This document shows positions 44,668-53,218 of a stretch of 64,000 nt of DNA, piece by piece. This DNA is from Pseudanabaena biceps (GTDB lineage Bacteria > Cyanobacteriota > Cyanobacteriia > Pseudanabaenales > Pseudanabaenaceae): positions 2,272,501 to 2,336,500 of the forward strand of contig JAATWA010000001.1 in the NCBI GenBank assembly GCA_013361095.1, in the 5' to 3' direction. Every line of letters begins with the position of its first letter. Within the stretch, counting starts at the first letter, position 1. The notes under the pieces are model-generated. The model did not search any database. It saw nothing but the letters and a program-made list of their open reading frames with translations, and had not been told where the DNA came from. Made by a program: the position numbers and the translations under genes.

Positions 44668-44802
44668 CAAGAAAAATCCTAAAAGAATTGTTTCGCCAGC
44701 CTTTTAGGATTTTTCTTGAGTTTTAATAAAGCGCAAAGCGCTGTAAGACCTCAAAACCAAAAGAAATTTGGGCGCTTTGCGCCACAAATTTCTTTTGGTT
44801 TT
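44668..44802. repeat. Two hairpins upstream of the HepT-like gene
   Basis: 44668-44719 is a decayed hairpin, arms CAAGAAAAATCCTAAAAG / CTTTTAGGATTTTTCTTG with an inner part no longer paired; a type C end (GCGCAAAGCGCTGTA) follows. 44753-44802 has arms AAAACCAAAAGAAATTTG.. around GGCGC-TTT-GCGCC, then a type F-like end (CTGTCCAACATAAC). Confidence 0.6.
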
Positions 44803-44833
44803 GGGGTCTGTCCAACATAACTACACATTGTTT

Positions 44834-45589
44834 TTAGATATCTCGAAAGTTTACAATATTACCAATAACCGCGATCGCAGGAGGCTTAAAGTTGTTGTCC
44901 TGCACAAGCTGCACAATATTGCCCAAACAGCCAATTAGTTCCGACTGGTCGGCTCTGGTTCCCTGTCTGATCAGTGCTACAGGCGTGGACTCTGGCAATC
45001 CTGCGGCAATCACTTGCGAGACAATTTCGCCTAAATTGTGTAAACCCATATAGACAACAATTGTCTCCGCTGATTGGGCGATCGCTACCCAATTGATACT
45101 AGGGCGATATTTGCCAGCCGACTCATGTCCCGTCACAAAAATTACGGAAGAACTAAAATCTCGATGGGTCAGAGGAATCCCCGCATAGGCTGGAGCTGCA
45201 ATACCAGATGTAATCCCCGGCACGACTTCCACCTCAATACCTGCTTGCCGCAAATCCGCTAGCTCTTCACCGCCCCGCCCAAATATAAATGGATCACCAC
45301 CTTTAAGGCGCACTACGATTCGACCTTCCTGTGCTTTTTCGATTAATAATTGCGTGGTTTCTTCTTGTAATAAAGAATGATTGCCCCGCCTCTTGCCCGC
45401 GTGGATTTTTTCGGCGATTGGATTAATCATCTCCAAAATCTCGTCACTTACCAAAGCGTCATAAAGCACCACATCACAGGTTTCTAACAAAGACTTACCC
45501 TTGAGCGTCATTAAGCCTGCATCACCTGGCCCTGCCCCTACCAAATAAACCTTACCTACATAACTACTTAAATAATCTGTTTTTGCCAT
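44834..45589 (-). CDS. cobA: Uroporphyrinogen-III C-methyltransferase
   Basis: A 251-residue SAM-dependent tetrapyrrole methylase. VYLVGAGPGDAGLMTLKG (residues 13-30) is the N-terminal signature. RLKGGDPFIFGRGGEE (about 98-113) and VPGITSGIAAPAYAGIPLTHR follow, and the end TVVYMGLHN-like IVVYMGLHN and PVALIRQGTR complete the family pattern. It makes precorrin-2, the branch point to sirohaem and cobalamin. It is a single-domain CobA and not a CysG fusion. The region 45590-45901 upstream holds its promoter. Confidence 0.95.
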   Translation of the reverse strand: MAKTDYLSSYVGKVYLVGAGPGDAGLMTLKGKSLLETCDVVLYDALVSDEILEMINPIAEKIHAGKRRGNHSLLQEETTQLLIEKAQEGRIVVRLKGGDPFIFGRGGEELADLRQAGIEVEVVPGITSGIAAPAYAGIPLTHRDFSSSVIFVTGHESAGKYRPSINWVAIAQSAETIVVYMGLHNLGEIVSQVIAAGLPESTPVALIRQGTRADQSELIGCLGNIVQLVQDNNFKPPAIAVIGNIVNFRDI

Positions 45590-45901
45590 TAGTTATCTAA
45601 ACTGTCGCATCTAAGCCAAATATTGCAAGGCGATCGCATCACCATTTTCCTCATGTATTCTATTTGATATAGGGTTTTGAAGTGCGAGAGTATTTACCTA
45701 CTTTCGACCAAGAAATACTCCGTAGATTTTGAGTTTCAGTTTTCTAATAAGTACACACTGATTAGAAAAAATACCATAAATTGAAAGATTGAGACGCAGC
45801 CATCTTGTCAAGCCAAATCAAGGAGAACTAAGGAACATTTTTTATATGTTTGAAGATTTTCTTTAGATGTAACGAGTACAACGAATTTAAATGAGGCAGG
45901 C
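45590..45901. other. Intergenic region without hairpin repeats
   Basis: About 310 bases between the divergent cobA and pentapeptide genes. I see no gene and, unlike most gaps here, no long palindrome. A short ATG-TTT-GAA-GAT-TTT-CTT-TAG leader ORF at 45846-45866 precedes the pentapeptide gene. Confidence 0.5.
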
Positions 45902-47104
45902 GTGAATCTGACAGACTTTACCAAAGCAAATCTTACCAAATCGAACCTAGAGGGGATTAACCTCAAGGGAGCAGATCTCCAGCGCGTTAATTTGAGCAAA
46001 GCTAAACTTGCAGGCGCAATCTTAGCTAAGGCAAATCTCAAAGGCGCATTTCTGCATGGCGTAGATCTCAATCGAGCCAACTTAATCGAAGCTAATCTCA
46101 CAGAAGCTAATCTGACCTCGGCATATCTAATCAAGGCAGATCTGCAAAGAGCCTGTCTCGACCATGCCTATATGGTAGCGGCGAATCTCAATGCTGCCAA
46201 TTTAACTAGTGCGTCTCTAATTAATACCGATCTTAGTCTCGCGACTCTGACAGGCGCTTGTCTCAATGGCGCAAATCTTAGTCAAGCGAAGCTAAACGGC
46301 ACATTCTTTATTGAGTCAAACCTATTGGGAGCCGATCTCAGTGGCTCTGACTTTACTGGCGCATTGATGATCAAAGCTAATCTCAGTGGCGCAAACCTGA
46401 GTCAAGCTTGCTTAGTAAATGTGGATTTAACTGAAGCTAATCTTGTGGGCGCAGAGTTGCAGGGAGTCGATTTGAGAGGGGCAATCCTCAACGAAGCAAA
46501 CCTCAATGCCGTTGATTTGGTCAATGCTAACTTAACTGGAGTTTCCCTGAGTCGAGCTAATCTAGGCTGGTCAAATTTGCTCGGGGTAAACCTTGAAAAA
46601 GGTAATCTAGTCGGCTCCGATCTCAGTTGGGCAAATCTCAATGAGGCAAATCTTATCGAAGCCGATTTAAGCTGGACAAACCTCACGGGGGCATTTTTGA
46701 TGAAATCTGATCTGAGTGGGGCAAATCTAAATGGGGTCAATCTTTCTAATGCCAATCTCACTGGGGCGAATTTGAGTGGAGCGAACTTAATGGGCGCAAA
46801 TTTAAGTGGAGCCGATTTAAGTAATGTCGATCTGCGGGGTGCTTATTTAATTCGTACCAATTTGCACAATGCGATTTTAAATGAAGCGAATCTGACAGGT
46901 GCAAATCTGGACGAGGCAGTACTTAATGGCGCTAGCTTGAATCGAGCTAATCTCAATCGAGCTAATCTCACGAGAGCAAGTCTCACAGGAGCAAGTCTCA
47001 CAGGAGCCTTCATGTTATGGACTAACCTCAAAGGGGCGTTCATGCTATGGACAAATCTCGATGGAGCAAATATGACGGGGGCTATTTTGCCATCGGACAA
47101 GTAA
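45902..47104 (+). CDS. Large pentapeptide-repeat protein
   Basis: A 400-residue protein made almost wholly of A(D/N)LXX pentapeptides (for example ANLTGANLSGANLMGANL near the middle), about 75 repeats with no other domain. It should fold as a long right-handed quadrilateral beta-helix. The start is a GTG (VNLTDF); sequence upstream is still in frame and repeat-like (TNLNEAG) but has no start codon, and a stop precedes it. The N-terminal cap seen in the neighbour is absent, so the gene may have lost its 5' end. No transmembrane segment. Function unknown; cyanobacteria have many such proteins. Confidence 0.88.
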   Translation: MNLTDFTKANLTKSNLEGINLKGADLQRVNLSKAKLAGAILAKANLKGAFLHGVDLNRANLIEANLTEANLTSAYLIKADLQRACLDHAYMVAANLNAANLTSASLINTDLSLATLTGACLNGANLSQAKLNGTFFIESNLLGADLSGSDFTGALMIKANLSGANLSQACLVNVDLTEANLVGAELQGVDLRGAILNEANLNAVDLVNANLTGVSLSRANLGWSNLLGVNLEKGNLVGSDLSWANLNEANLIEADLSWTNLTGAFLMKSDLSGANLNGVNLSNANLTGANLSGANLMGANLSGADLSNVDLRGAYLIRTNLHNAILNEANLTGANLDEAVLNGASLNRANLNRANLTRASLTGASLTGAFMLWTNLKGAFMLWTNLDGANMTGAILPSDK

Positions 47105-47148
47105 GGGTTTGCTGAATTTTGCTAAATAAAATATGGTGTGAAAGAGTA

Positions 47149-48045
47149 ATGAAAGCTAGAGAACTCATCGATCGCTACAACCAAGGCTTTCGAGATTTTA
47201 GTGATACTAATCTCAGTCGTGAAGATCTTAGCGGTGCGGGTTTAACGGCAATCAACTTGGCGAATGCCAATCTAACTGAAGCCAACCTGTCTGGGACAAC
47301 GCTAAATGAAGCAAACCTGTATAACACTAAGCTAAGCGCTACGATTTTATATCGAGCTAGCATGAGTGATACCAATCTCTGTGAGGCGGATCTAAATGGT
47401 GCTAGTCTGATTAAGGCTGATTTGCATGGCGCTAGATTAGAGCGGGCTAGTTTGCGGGATGCGGATTTAACTGGAGCCAATCTGAATGGTGTGAGTCTTG
47501 CCAATGCGGATTTGACTGGCGCTAATTTAAGTTGTGTGTCTTTAGTTGGAGCTAATCTGGAGGGAGCGCATCTCTCCGAGGCATTTTTGAAAGGAGCGAA
47601 CCTAGATGGAGCAAACCTAAGCGGCGCTAATTTTGAAGGCGCTAATTTGAGTGGGGCTAGCTTTAGTGAAGCAAACCTTAGTCATGCCAACCTCAAAGCT
47701 TCTAATCTCTGCCATGCCAATTTATATGCGGCGAACCTCTGTGATGCTCTGTTATCCAAAGCGGATCTAAGTGGAGCCAACTTAAGTGGAGCCAATTTAA
47801 GTGAAGCAAATCTCCATGATGCTAATCTTAATGGTGCATTTCTGGTGGACGCTCATTTAGGTAAAGTGCATTTAGATGGAGCAAATCTAAGTAAGTCCAA
47901 TTGCTATAAAGCTGTTTTTAGAGGTGCATTTTTACTAGGAACAAATTTTAATGGCGCAAATTTAAATGGTACTGATTTTTCTAATGCTTCTTTACTTAAG
48001 GTTGAGTACGAGGCTAGTCCTGATAATGAGTACGCGATCGACTAA
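47149..48045 (+). CDS. Pentapeptide-repeat protein
   Basis: A 298-residue protein with a capped N-terminus, MKARELIDRYNQGFRDFSD, typical of cyanobacterial pentapeptide proteins. About 50 pentapeptides of the A(D/N)LXG type follow and then a short non-repetitive acidic tail (EYEASPDNEYAID). I use ATG 47149; the longer frame to 47119 includes an unlikely extension. It lies 44 bases after the larger pentapeptide gene, on the same strand, and 43 bases before pyrH. The two probably came from duplication and may be co-transcribed. Confidence 0.9.
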   Translation: MKARELIDRYNQGFRDFSDTNLSREDLSGAGLTAINLANANLTEANLSGTTLNEANLYNTKLSATILYRASMSDTNLCEADLNGASLIKADLHGARLERASLRDADLTGANLNGVSLANADLTGANLSCVSLVGANLEGAHLSEAFLKGANLDGANLSGANFEGANLSGASFSEANLSHANLKASNLCHANLYAANLCDALLSKADLSGANLSGANLSEANLHDANLNGAFLVDAHLGKVHLDGANLSKSNCYKAVFRGAFLLGTNFNGANLNGTDFSNASLLKVEYEASPDNEYAID

Positions 48046-48088
48046 ATTCATCAATTAAGGCTCACAAACAATCAGTTAGGAATGAAAC

Positions 48089-48868
48089 ATGAACGCAACA
48101 ACAACCGCCGAAACTAATTTGGAAAGCTTACCTAAAAGCCCAAAATATAAACGAATCTTATTAAAACTAAGCGGCGAAGCACTCATGGGCGATCGCAGTT
48201 TTGGGATTGATCCTGAAGTTGTCCAAGATATTGCTTTACAGATTGCGGAGATTGTCAATGATGGCATTGAGGTGGCGATCGTTGTTGGTGGCGGCAATAT
48301 TTTTCGGGGTATTAATGGGGCGGCTAAGGGGATGGATCGCGCAACGGCTGATTATATCGGCATGATTGCGACGGTCATGAACGCACTGACTTTACAAGAT
48401 GCCCTTGAAAACCTTGATGAGCCGATTCCCACAAGAGTTTTATCAGCGATCGCCATGCAAGAGATCGCTGAGCCATATATACGCCGTCGTGCCATTCGCC
48501 ACCTTGAAAACAATCGGGTGGTTATTTTTGGCGCAGGTTCGGGTAATCCTTACTTCACAACCGATACAACTGCGGCTTTGCGGGGGGCTGAGATTAACGC
48601 TGAGGTGATCCTTAAGGCAACTAAAGTCGATGGCATCTATGATAGCGACCCCAAAAAGAATCCTGATGCTAAACGCTTTCAGTCGGTCAGCTTTGACTAT
48701 GCCCTGATCAATGATTTGCGGGTTATGGATGCAACTGCTTTTGCGCTTTGCAAAGAAAATGGCATTCCTATAATTGTGTTTGATCTTGGTGTTATAGGTA
48801 ACATTCGTCGCGTCATCATGGGAGAATCGATTGGTACATATGTTGGAGGTTCCTGTGAAGTTAACTGA
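48089..48868 (+). CDS. pyrH: UMP kinase
   Basis: A 259-residue amino acid kinase-fold enzyme. [20 protein letters not shown] (about residues 20-39) is the N-terminal motif; [33 protein letters not shown] and [17 protein letters not shown] complete the bacterial UMPK pattern. It phosphorylates UMP to UDP, usually controlled by GTP and UTP. The N-terminal 15 residues are extra compared with E. coli. It overlaps frr by 14 bases, the classic pyrH-frr operon. Confidence 0.97.
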   Translation: MNATTTAETNLESLPKSPKYKRILLKLSGEALMGDRSFGIDPEVVQDIALQIAEIVNDGIEVAIVVGGGNIFRGINGAAKGMDRATADYIGMIATVMNALTLQDALENLDEPIPTRVLSAIAMQEIAEPYIRRRAIRHLENNRVVIFGAGSGNPYFTTDTTAALRGAEINAEVILKATKVDGIYDSDPKKNPDAKRFQSVSFDYALINDLRVMDATAFALCKENGIPIIVFDLGVIGNIRRVIMGESIGTYVGGSCEVN

Positions 48869-49403
48869 TGTTGAGGCGCGGATGCAGAAAGCATTAGAAG
48901 CGACCCAGCACAATTTCAATACTGTGCGAACGGGGCGGGCTAATGCTTCGCTTTTGGATCGGATTACGGTGGAATATTATGGTGCGGAAACAAATCTAAA
49001 AGCTTTAGCTAATATTTCTTCTCCCGATGCTACGACTTTGCAAATTCAGCCCTTTGATCGTTCCACCATGCGCGCGATCGAAAAAGCTATCTCTGAGTCA
49101 GATATTGGACTGACACCTAATAATGATGGGGTTAGTATTCGTCTGAATATTCCACCACTGACAAGCGATCGCCGTAAAGAGTTAGTAAAGATGGTTTCTA
49201 AACTGGCGGAAGAAGGCAAAGTTGCAGTGCGTAATGTTCGTCGTGATGCGATCGAGTCAATTCGCAAGTTGGAGAAGTCAAAAGAAGTTTCTGAAGATGA
49301 TTCTAAAAGCCAACAGGAACAAGTAGATAAGTTAACGGAAAAGTTCGTTAAAAACATTGATAAAGTGACTGTAGACAAGGAAAAAGAGATTTCCACAATC
49401 TAA
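48855..49403 (+). CDS. frr: Ribosome recycling factor
   Basis: A 182-residue [18 protein letters not shown] at the start, [17 protein letters not shown] (about residues 20-36), [25 protein letters not shown] in the middle and a C-terminal helix with [15 protein letters not shown] all match the family. It splits post-termination ribosomes with EF-G. I start at GTG 48855, with GGAGG six bases before it (48845-48849), because this gives the usual length and start. Upstream in-frame starts would lie deeper in pyrH. The overlap with pyrH suggests coupled translation. Confidence 0.95.
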   Translation: MKLTDVEARMQKALEATQHNFNTVRTGRANASLLDRITVEYYGAETNLKALANISSPDATTLQIQPFDRSTMRAIEKAISESDIGLTPNNDGVSIRLNIPPLTSDRRKELVKMVSKLAEEGKVAVRNVRRDAIESIRKLEKSKEVSEDDSKSQQEQVDKLTEKFVKNIDKVTVDKEKEISTI

Positions 49404-49446
49404 AAAATAGCTACTGCTAGCTCATGCAAGTAGCAGCAGCGCTTGC

Positions 49447-49667
49447 TTAAAGCCAAATAAATAACAGGCGGCGCGTAGCGTCGCCTGTTATTTATTTGGC
49501 TTTAACTGTTTTTGAGAAAGGGTTTACTTCGCAAACCCTTTCTCAAAAACCAAACAACAAAAGCATCGCGCCGCGATGCTTTTGTTGTTTGGTTTTATAA
49601 ATTTGTGGAGCTTAACCCGAACTGACGTTAATTAGCAGTATGGCGCAAAGCGCCATACTGCTAATTA
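49447..49667. repeat. Cluster of four hairpins after frr
   Basis: 49447-49505 (arms TTAAAGCCAAATAAATAACA.., centre GC-GTA-GC), 49508-49550 (arms GTTTTTGAGAAAGGGTTT), 49548-49593 (arms AACCAAACAACAAAAGCATC..) and 49629-49667 (arms TAATTAGCAGTATGGCGC, centre GC-AAA-GC). They fill the 320-base gap after frr; the first two or three touch end to end. Confidence 0.7.
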
Positions 49668-49723
49668 TGGAAAAGGAGTAGACTGGGCTTAATGATTGAT
49701 ATCTAACGGTTTAATAATCTAGT

Positions 49724-51070
49724 ATGCAAATGTCCGCGAAGTCTTTAGAAAATGTCTTACAAGAATTATCTGGCATTGATTTAATCACCAACACCGCCCA
49801 AGTTGCCAAACTTTCAGAAGATTACTATCACTTTAGTCCTGTTCTTGTACCTCTGTTGACTGGTAAAGTCGGCGATCTAGTGGTGAGACCTCGCAGTGAA
49901 GATGAAGTATTAAGAGTTGCTCAAGCCTGCGTGAAATTTAAGATGCCTTTGACTGTAAGAGGTAGCGGTACTGGTAACTATGGGCAATGTACGCCGCTCA
50001 AGGGTGGGATAATTTTAGAAACATCGCAGTTACAGGAAATTAGATGGATTAAAGCAGGGCTTGCTTGTGTCCAAATAGGGGTGAAACTAGCCGCATTGGA
50101 TAAAAAAGCTCAAGAAATTGGCTGGGAATCCAGAATGGTTCCTTCAACGGTCAGAAGCGCGACCGTTGGCGGCTTTATTGCGGGGGGAAGTGGGGGCATT
50201 GGGTCGATTTTGTATGGTCAATTGCGCGATCGCGGTAATTTGAGAGCCGTGCGAGTCGTCACCTTAGAGGATCAACCAAGAATTATTGAGTTGCGCGGTG
50301 ATGACGTTCAAAAAGTTAACCATGCTTACGGCACAAATGGAATAATTACCGAACTAGAAGTTCCCCTTGCACCAGCCTATGGTTGGGCAGAATATGTGAT
50401 TAGCTTTAAAGAGTTCATGGCGGCAGCAAGATTTGGTCAGGCTCTAGGCAATAGCGATGGCATTATCAAAAAGATGATCAGTGTCCATGCTGCGCCAATT
50501 CCCAGTTATTTTACGGCTCTGCAAAGTTATATCCCTACAAATTCTCATTGTGCTTTAGTACTGGTTGCAGAGAGCGATCGCGAGCCATTTCATAGCTTAG
50601 TTAAAGAGTTTCGAGGTGAGATTTGTTATGAAAAAGACTCACAAGAATCTGGAAAGGGAATTAGCTTGGTCGAGTTTTCTTGGAACCATACGACTTTGCA
50701 TGCCCGTGCTGCTGACAGTTCGCTCACCTATTTACAAAGTTTATTTCTAAATGATCCGCAATTAGCTAAAGTGCAGCAGATGCACGAGCATTTCGGAGAT
50801 GAGGTGATCATGCATTTGGAATTTATTCGGGTAAATGGAGTGGTAGTCCCTGCGGCGATTCAAGTGGTGCGATTTACAAATAGCGATCGCCTCAATGAAA
50901 TTATTGAATATCACGAGTCCCAAGGGGTATTTATTGCGAATCCTCACACCTATATTCTCGAAGATGGCGGCATGAAGGTAGTCGATCGCAATCAGTTAAA
51001 TTTCAAGCGAATGGTCGATCCCTACGGATTAATGAACCCCGACAAAATGAAGGGCTATAGCAATAATTAA
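49724..51070 (+). CDS. FAD-binding oxidoreductase (GlcD/VAO type)
   Basis: A 448-residue flavoprotein of the vanillyl-alcohol-oxidase (FAD_binding_4) family. VVRPRSEDEVLRVAQACVK (about residues 51-69), LTVRGSGTGNYGQCTPLKGG (about 75-94) and PSTVRSATVGGFIAGGSGGIG (about 143-163) form the FAD site. The C-terminal half differs from true glycolate oxidase GlcD, and the conserved ending DPYGLMNPDKMKGY is retained. The substrate cannot be assigned. Two possible starts (ATG 49724, ATG 49730) lie close together. Confidence 0.87.
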   Translation: MQMSAKSLENVLQELSGIDLITNTAQVAKLSEDYYHFSPVLVPLLTGKVGDLVVRPRSEDEVLRVAQACVKFKMPLTVRGSGTGNYGQCTPLKGGIILETSQLQEIRWIKAGLACVQIGVKLAALDKKAQEIGWESRMVPSTVRSATVGGFIAGGSGGIGSILYGQLRDRGNLRAVRVVTLEDQPRIIELRGDDVQKVNHAYGTNGIITELEVPLAPAYGWAEYVISFKEFMAAARFGQALGNSDGIIKKMISVHAAPIPSYFTALQSYIPTNSHCALVLVAESDREPFHSLVKEFRGEICYEKDSQESGKGISLVEFSWNHTTLHARAADSSLTYLQSLFLNDPQLAKVQQMHEHFGDEVIMHLEFIRVNGVVVPAAIQVVRFTNSDRLNEIIEYHESQGVFIANPHTYILEDGGMKVVDRNQLNFKRMVDPYGLMNPDKMKGYSNN

Positions 51071-51106
51071 TAAGTGGCGGCGCTTCGCGCCGTCACTTAT
51101 CAATTA
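51066..51106 (+). terminator. Hairpin at the end of the FAD oxidoreductase gene
   Basis: AATTAATAAGTGGCGGCGC / GCGCCGTCACTTATCAATT (a few mismatches) with a GC-TTC-GC centre. The stop TAA (51068-51070) is in the left arm. Confidence 0.65.
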
Positions 51107-51115
51107 GAAAAACAG

Positions 51116-51168
51116 GGCTTCAACTTCGCTCAGCCATCGGTATACGTTGGCTGAGCGAAGCCGAAGCC
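51116..51168. repeat. Type A repeat
   Basis: Arms GGCTTCAACTTCGCTCAGCC / GGCTGAGCGAAGCCGAAGCC (slightly diverged), then TTTTAGGATTTCTATCG as the outer right end. Confidence 0.65.
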
Positions 51169-51227
51169 TCTCGCAACTTATTTTAGGATTTCTATCGCAA
51201 TGGCGGCGCTGTTTAGAAAGCCCCAAA

Positions 51228-51261
51228 TAATAATGGCGGCGCTTCGCGCCGCCATTATTAT
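51228..51261 (-). terminator. Hairpin overlapping the argC stop
   Basis: ATAATAATGGCGGCGC / GCGCCGCCATTATTAT, centre GC-TTC-GC, perfect. The argC stop codon (TAA, 51260-51258) lies in it. Confidence 0.7.
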
Positions 51262-52316
51262 GGATAGAAAGTCAGCTTAGGCAGAGCCAATGACTCTTCC
51301 CAACCCATCATGATGTTCATGCATTGCAACGCTTGAGCAGCTTGTCCCTTCATCAAATTATCGATCGCGGAAACCACAATTACACGACCTGTGCGGTTAT
51401 CCACTTCTATTCCCAGATAGCAGAGGTTTGTACCTAGCGCCCACTTTGTTTGGGGGAAGATATTTTTAGGTAAAACCTGCACCCATTCCGAATTGCGATA
51501 GAAGGATTTATAAATCGTCAATAAATCTTCCTTCACTAGCCCTGGATCGCGCAATTTGGCGTAGACGGTGGAAAGAATGCCGCGAATCATCGGAATTAAG
51601 TGAGGAGTAAACTGTACTAATACCTCCTGTCCTGCCATATCACTACAAATTTGCTCAATTTCAGGAGTATGGCGATGGCTAGCAATGCCATAGGCTCCCA
51701 ATGAGCCATCCGCTTCTGCCAATAATAAGTTGGTTTTAGGCTGACGACCACCGCCTGAAGTCCCAGACTTAGCATCAATGATGATCGTACTTGGATCAAC
51801 TAGCCCTTGCTTGAGCAGAGGCTGTAGTGCCAATAAACTCGCCGTAGGATAGCAACCTGCACAACCCACTAAATCTGCTGTGGCTATGCGATCGCGATAA
51901 ATCTCAGGAAGACCGTATACGGCTTTAGAGTTCACCTCTTGATCGGTGCGAGCTTCTTTGTACCAAGACTCATAAACTTGCAGATCGGTGAAGCGATAAT
52001 CTGCGGACAAGTCCAAAACTTTACAGCCTTTAGCGAGGAGCTTAGGGGCAATTTTACTGGCTAAGCCATTGGGTAAGGATAGAAAAACAATTTTGCATCG
52101 GTCAGCGATCGCTTCAGGTTCAAGATTTTCAATTGGCAGATTTACAGCATGAGCAATGTGAGGGTACAAATCCGCAAAGTTTTGTCCCACAGAACCACTA
52201 CCGCCCATGTAGGTGATATTTACCAAGGGATGCTCTAGCAGCAGTCGAACTAATTGAATCCCACCATAACCCGATGCACCAATAATACCTACGGGAATGC
52301 GATCCTGTGCGCTCAT
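51258..52316 (-). CDS. argC: N-acetyl-gamma-glutamyl-phosphate reductase
   Basis: A 352-residue NADPH-dependent reductase of arginine synthesis. The Rossmann motif [20 protein letters not shown] is at residues 9-28, the active-site [11 protein letters not shown] (catalytic Cys about 155) is present, and [14 protein letters not shown] carries the conserved His. It converts N-acetylglutamyl phosphate to the semialdehyde. The length fits the cyanobacterial/plant type 1 enzyme. The gene is not linked to other arg genes here. Confidence 0.96.
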   Translation of the reverse strand: MSAQDRIPVGIIGASGYGGIQLVRLLLEHPLVNITYMGGSGSVGQNFADLYPHIAHAVNLPIENLEPEAIADRCKIVFLSLPNGLASKIAPKLLAKGCKVLDLSADYRFTDLQVYESWYKEARTDQEVNSKAVYGLPEIYRDRIATADLVGCAGCYPTASLLALQPLLKQGLVDPSTIIIDAKSGTSGGGRQPKTNLLLAEADGSLGAYGIASHRHTPEIEQICSDMAGQEVLVQFTPHLIPMIRGILSTVYAKLRDPGLVKEDLLTIYKSFYRNSEWVQVLPKNIFPQTKWALGTNLCYLGIEVDNRTGRVIVVSAIDNLMKGQAAQALQCMNIMMGWEESLALPKLTFYP

Positions 52317-52424
52317 AACCTGACTCCATCAAAATATTGCAAAAGCTTTGTGAGTTTGGGAAAACAACTTACCATAAGCTAAGACCCCAAACTTAATTCG
52401 TGTCTAAAGACACCATGAAACGCT

Positions 52425-52466
52425 AAAAAGGTTGAGATGACACAAAGTGCCATCTCAATCTTTTTT
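52425..52466. terminator. Hairpin with T run upstream of argC
   Basis: AAAAAGGTTGAGATG / CATCTCAATCTTTTTT with an 11-base loop. It points rightward toward no plus-strand gene; it may be a relic or end an unannotated transcript. Confidence 0.45.
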
Positions 52467-52475
52467 AGCTGCTGA

Positions 52476-52580
52476 TACAGCCTATTGAGGCTTTAAGTAG
52501 TACAGAGAAATTTGTGAAAGCGCCGCGAAGCGGCGCTTTCACAAATTTCTCTGTAGTTTAAGTTAGCGCAAGGCGCTGTA
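52476..52580. repeat. MITE-like repeat, type C, 105 bp
   Basis: Same length and reverse orientation to 22729-22833. Ends TACAGCCTATTGAGG and CAAGGCGCTGTA. The inner hairpin (52503-52554) has arms CAGAGAAATTTGTGAAAGCG.. around GCCGC-GAA-GCGGC. It ends two bases before the Rrf2 stop codon. Confidence 0.75.
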
Positions 52581-52581
52581 T

Positions 52582-53019
52582 TTAGATGTAATACATAGTT
52601 GTTGCAATTTGACTTTGGCGCTGGCGATCGCATAGATCCTTGAGCGAGCAGTTATCTAATACCTTAGCGGCGGCCATTTGCGCTGACTCCCAAATCTCAT
52701 AGATTACCGCCATCGAAGCACTATCATGGGTGGTCTTACTGCGATCGCTGATTCCATCGTAGCCCTCAATACCTTGAACTACTTCCAATAGACTGATTTT
52801 ATGCGGTTCACGGGCAAGAATGTAGCCCCCCTTTGAGCCACGCTGACTTTTGACTAGACCTTGACGCTTGAGTGTGGCTAGTAACTGCTCTAAATAGCGA
52901 TCGGGAATATTTTGTTGAGCCGAAATTTGCCGAATTTGCAGAGGCTGATCGAGCGCAAAGTGATTGGCTAACTCCAGCATTGCCAAGATTGCATATTCAC
53001 TCTTTAAAGAAAGTTCCAC
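52582..53019 (-). CDS. Rrf2 family transcriptional regulator
   Basis: A 145-residue protein with an N-terminal winged helix (LSLKSEYAILAMLELANHF, then IRQISAQQNIPDRYLEQLL and GLVKSQRGSKGGYILAR), fully typical of Rrf2/IscR. In IscR three Cys bind a 2Fe-2S cluster. Here only a CX5C pair is visible (NCSLKDLCDRQ, about residues 124-134) and the third Cys is missing, so cluster binding is uncertain. Relatives in cyanobacteria have been implicated in control of photosynthesis or iron-sulfur genes. It has no isc or suf genes beside it. Confidence 0.88.
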   Translation of the reverse strand: MELSLKSEYAILAMLELANHFALDQPLQIRQISAQQNIPDRYLEQLLATLKRQGLVKSQRGSKGGYILAREPHKISLLEVVQGIEGYDGISDRSKTTHDSASMAVIYEIWESAQMAAAKVLDNCSLKDLCDRQRQSQIATTMYYI

Positions 53020-53063
53020 AACTGACCGTAATTTTCATTAGAAGGGTAAATAAGTTTTAATGA

Positions 53064-53132
53064 GTAAGTAGCTGAGCCAAACCTGCCGCGTACGCGGCAG
53101 GTTTTGAGGATTTATACTTAATTGCACCCAGC
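53064..53132. repeat. Type E repeat, short form
   Basis: GTAAGTAGCTGAGCCAAACC on the left, a hairpin with CCTGCCGCG / CGCGGCAGG, then TTTATACTTAATTGCACCCA on the right. The last part matches, inverted, GGGTGCAATTAAATATAAA at 63937-63955. Confidence 0.55.
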
Positions 53133-53218
53133 CAACTGTAGGTTATTAAAATTTATTACTTACTATCATACTACGGTATAGCACTGTAAATTATGGATTT
53201 ATAAGCTCTGGTGCTTTC

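Noticed and set aside
49447..49667. A CRISPR array in the repeat-rich gaps
   Set aside because: The repeats are palindromic, not identical, and not regularly spaced by unique spacers; no cas genes are present.
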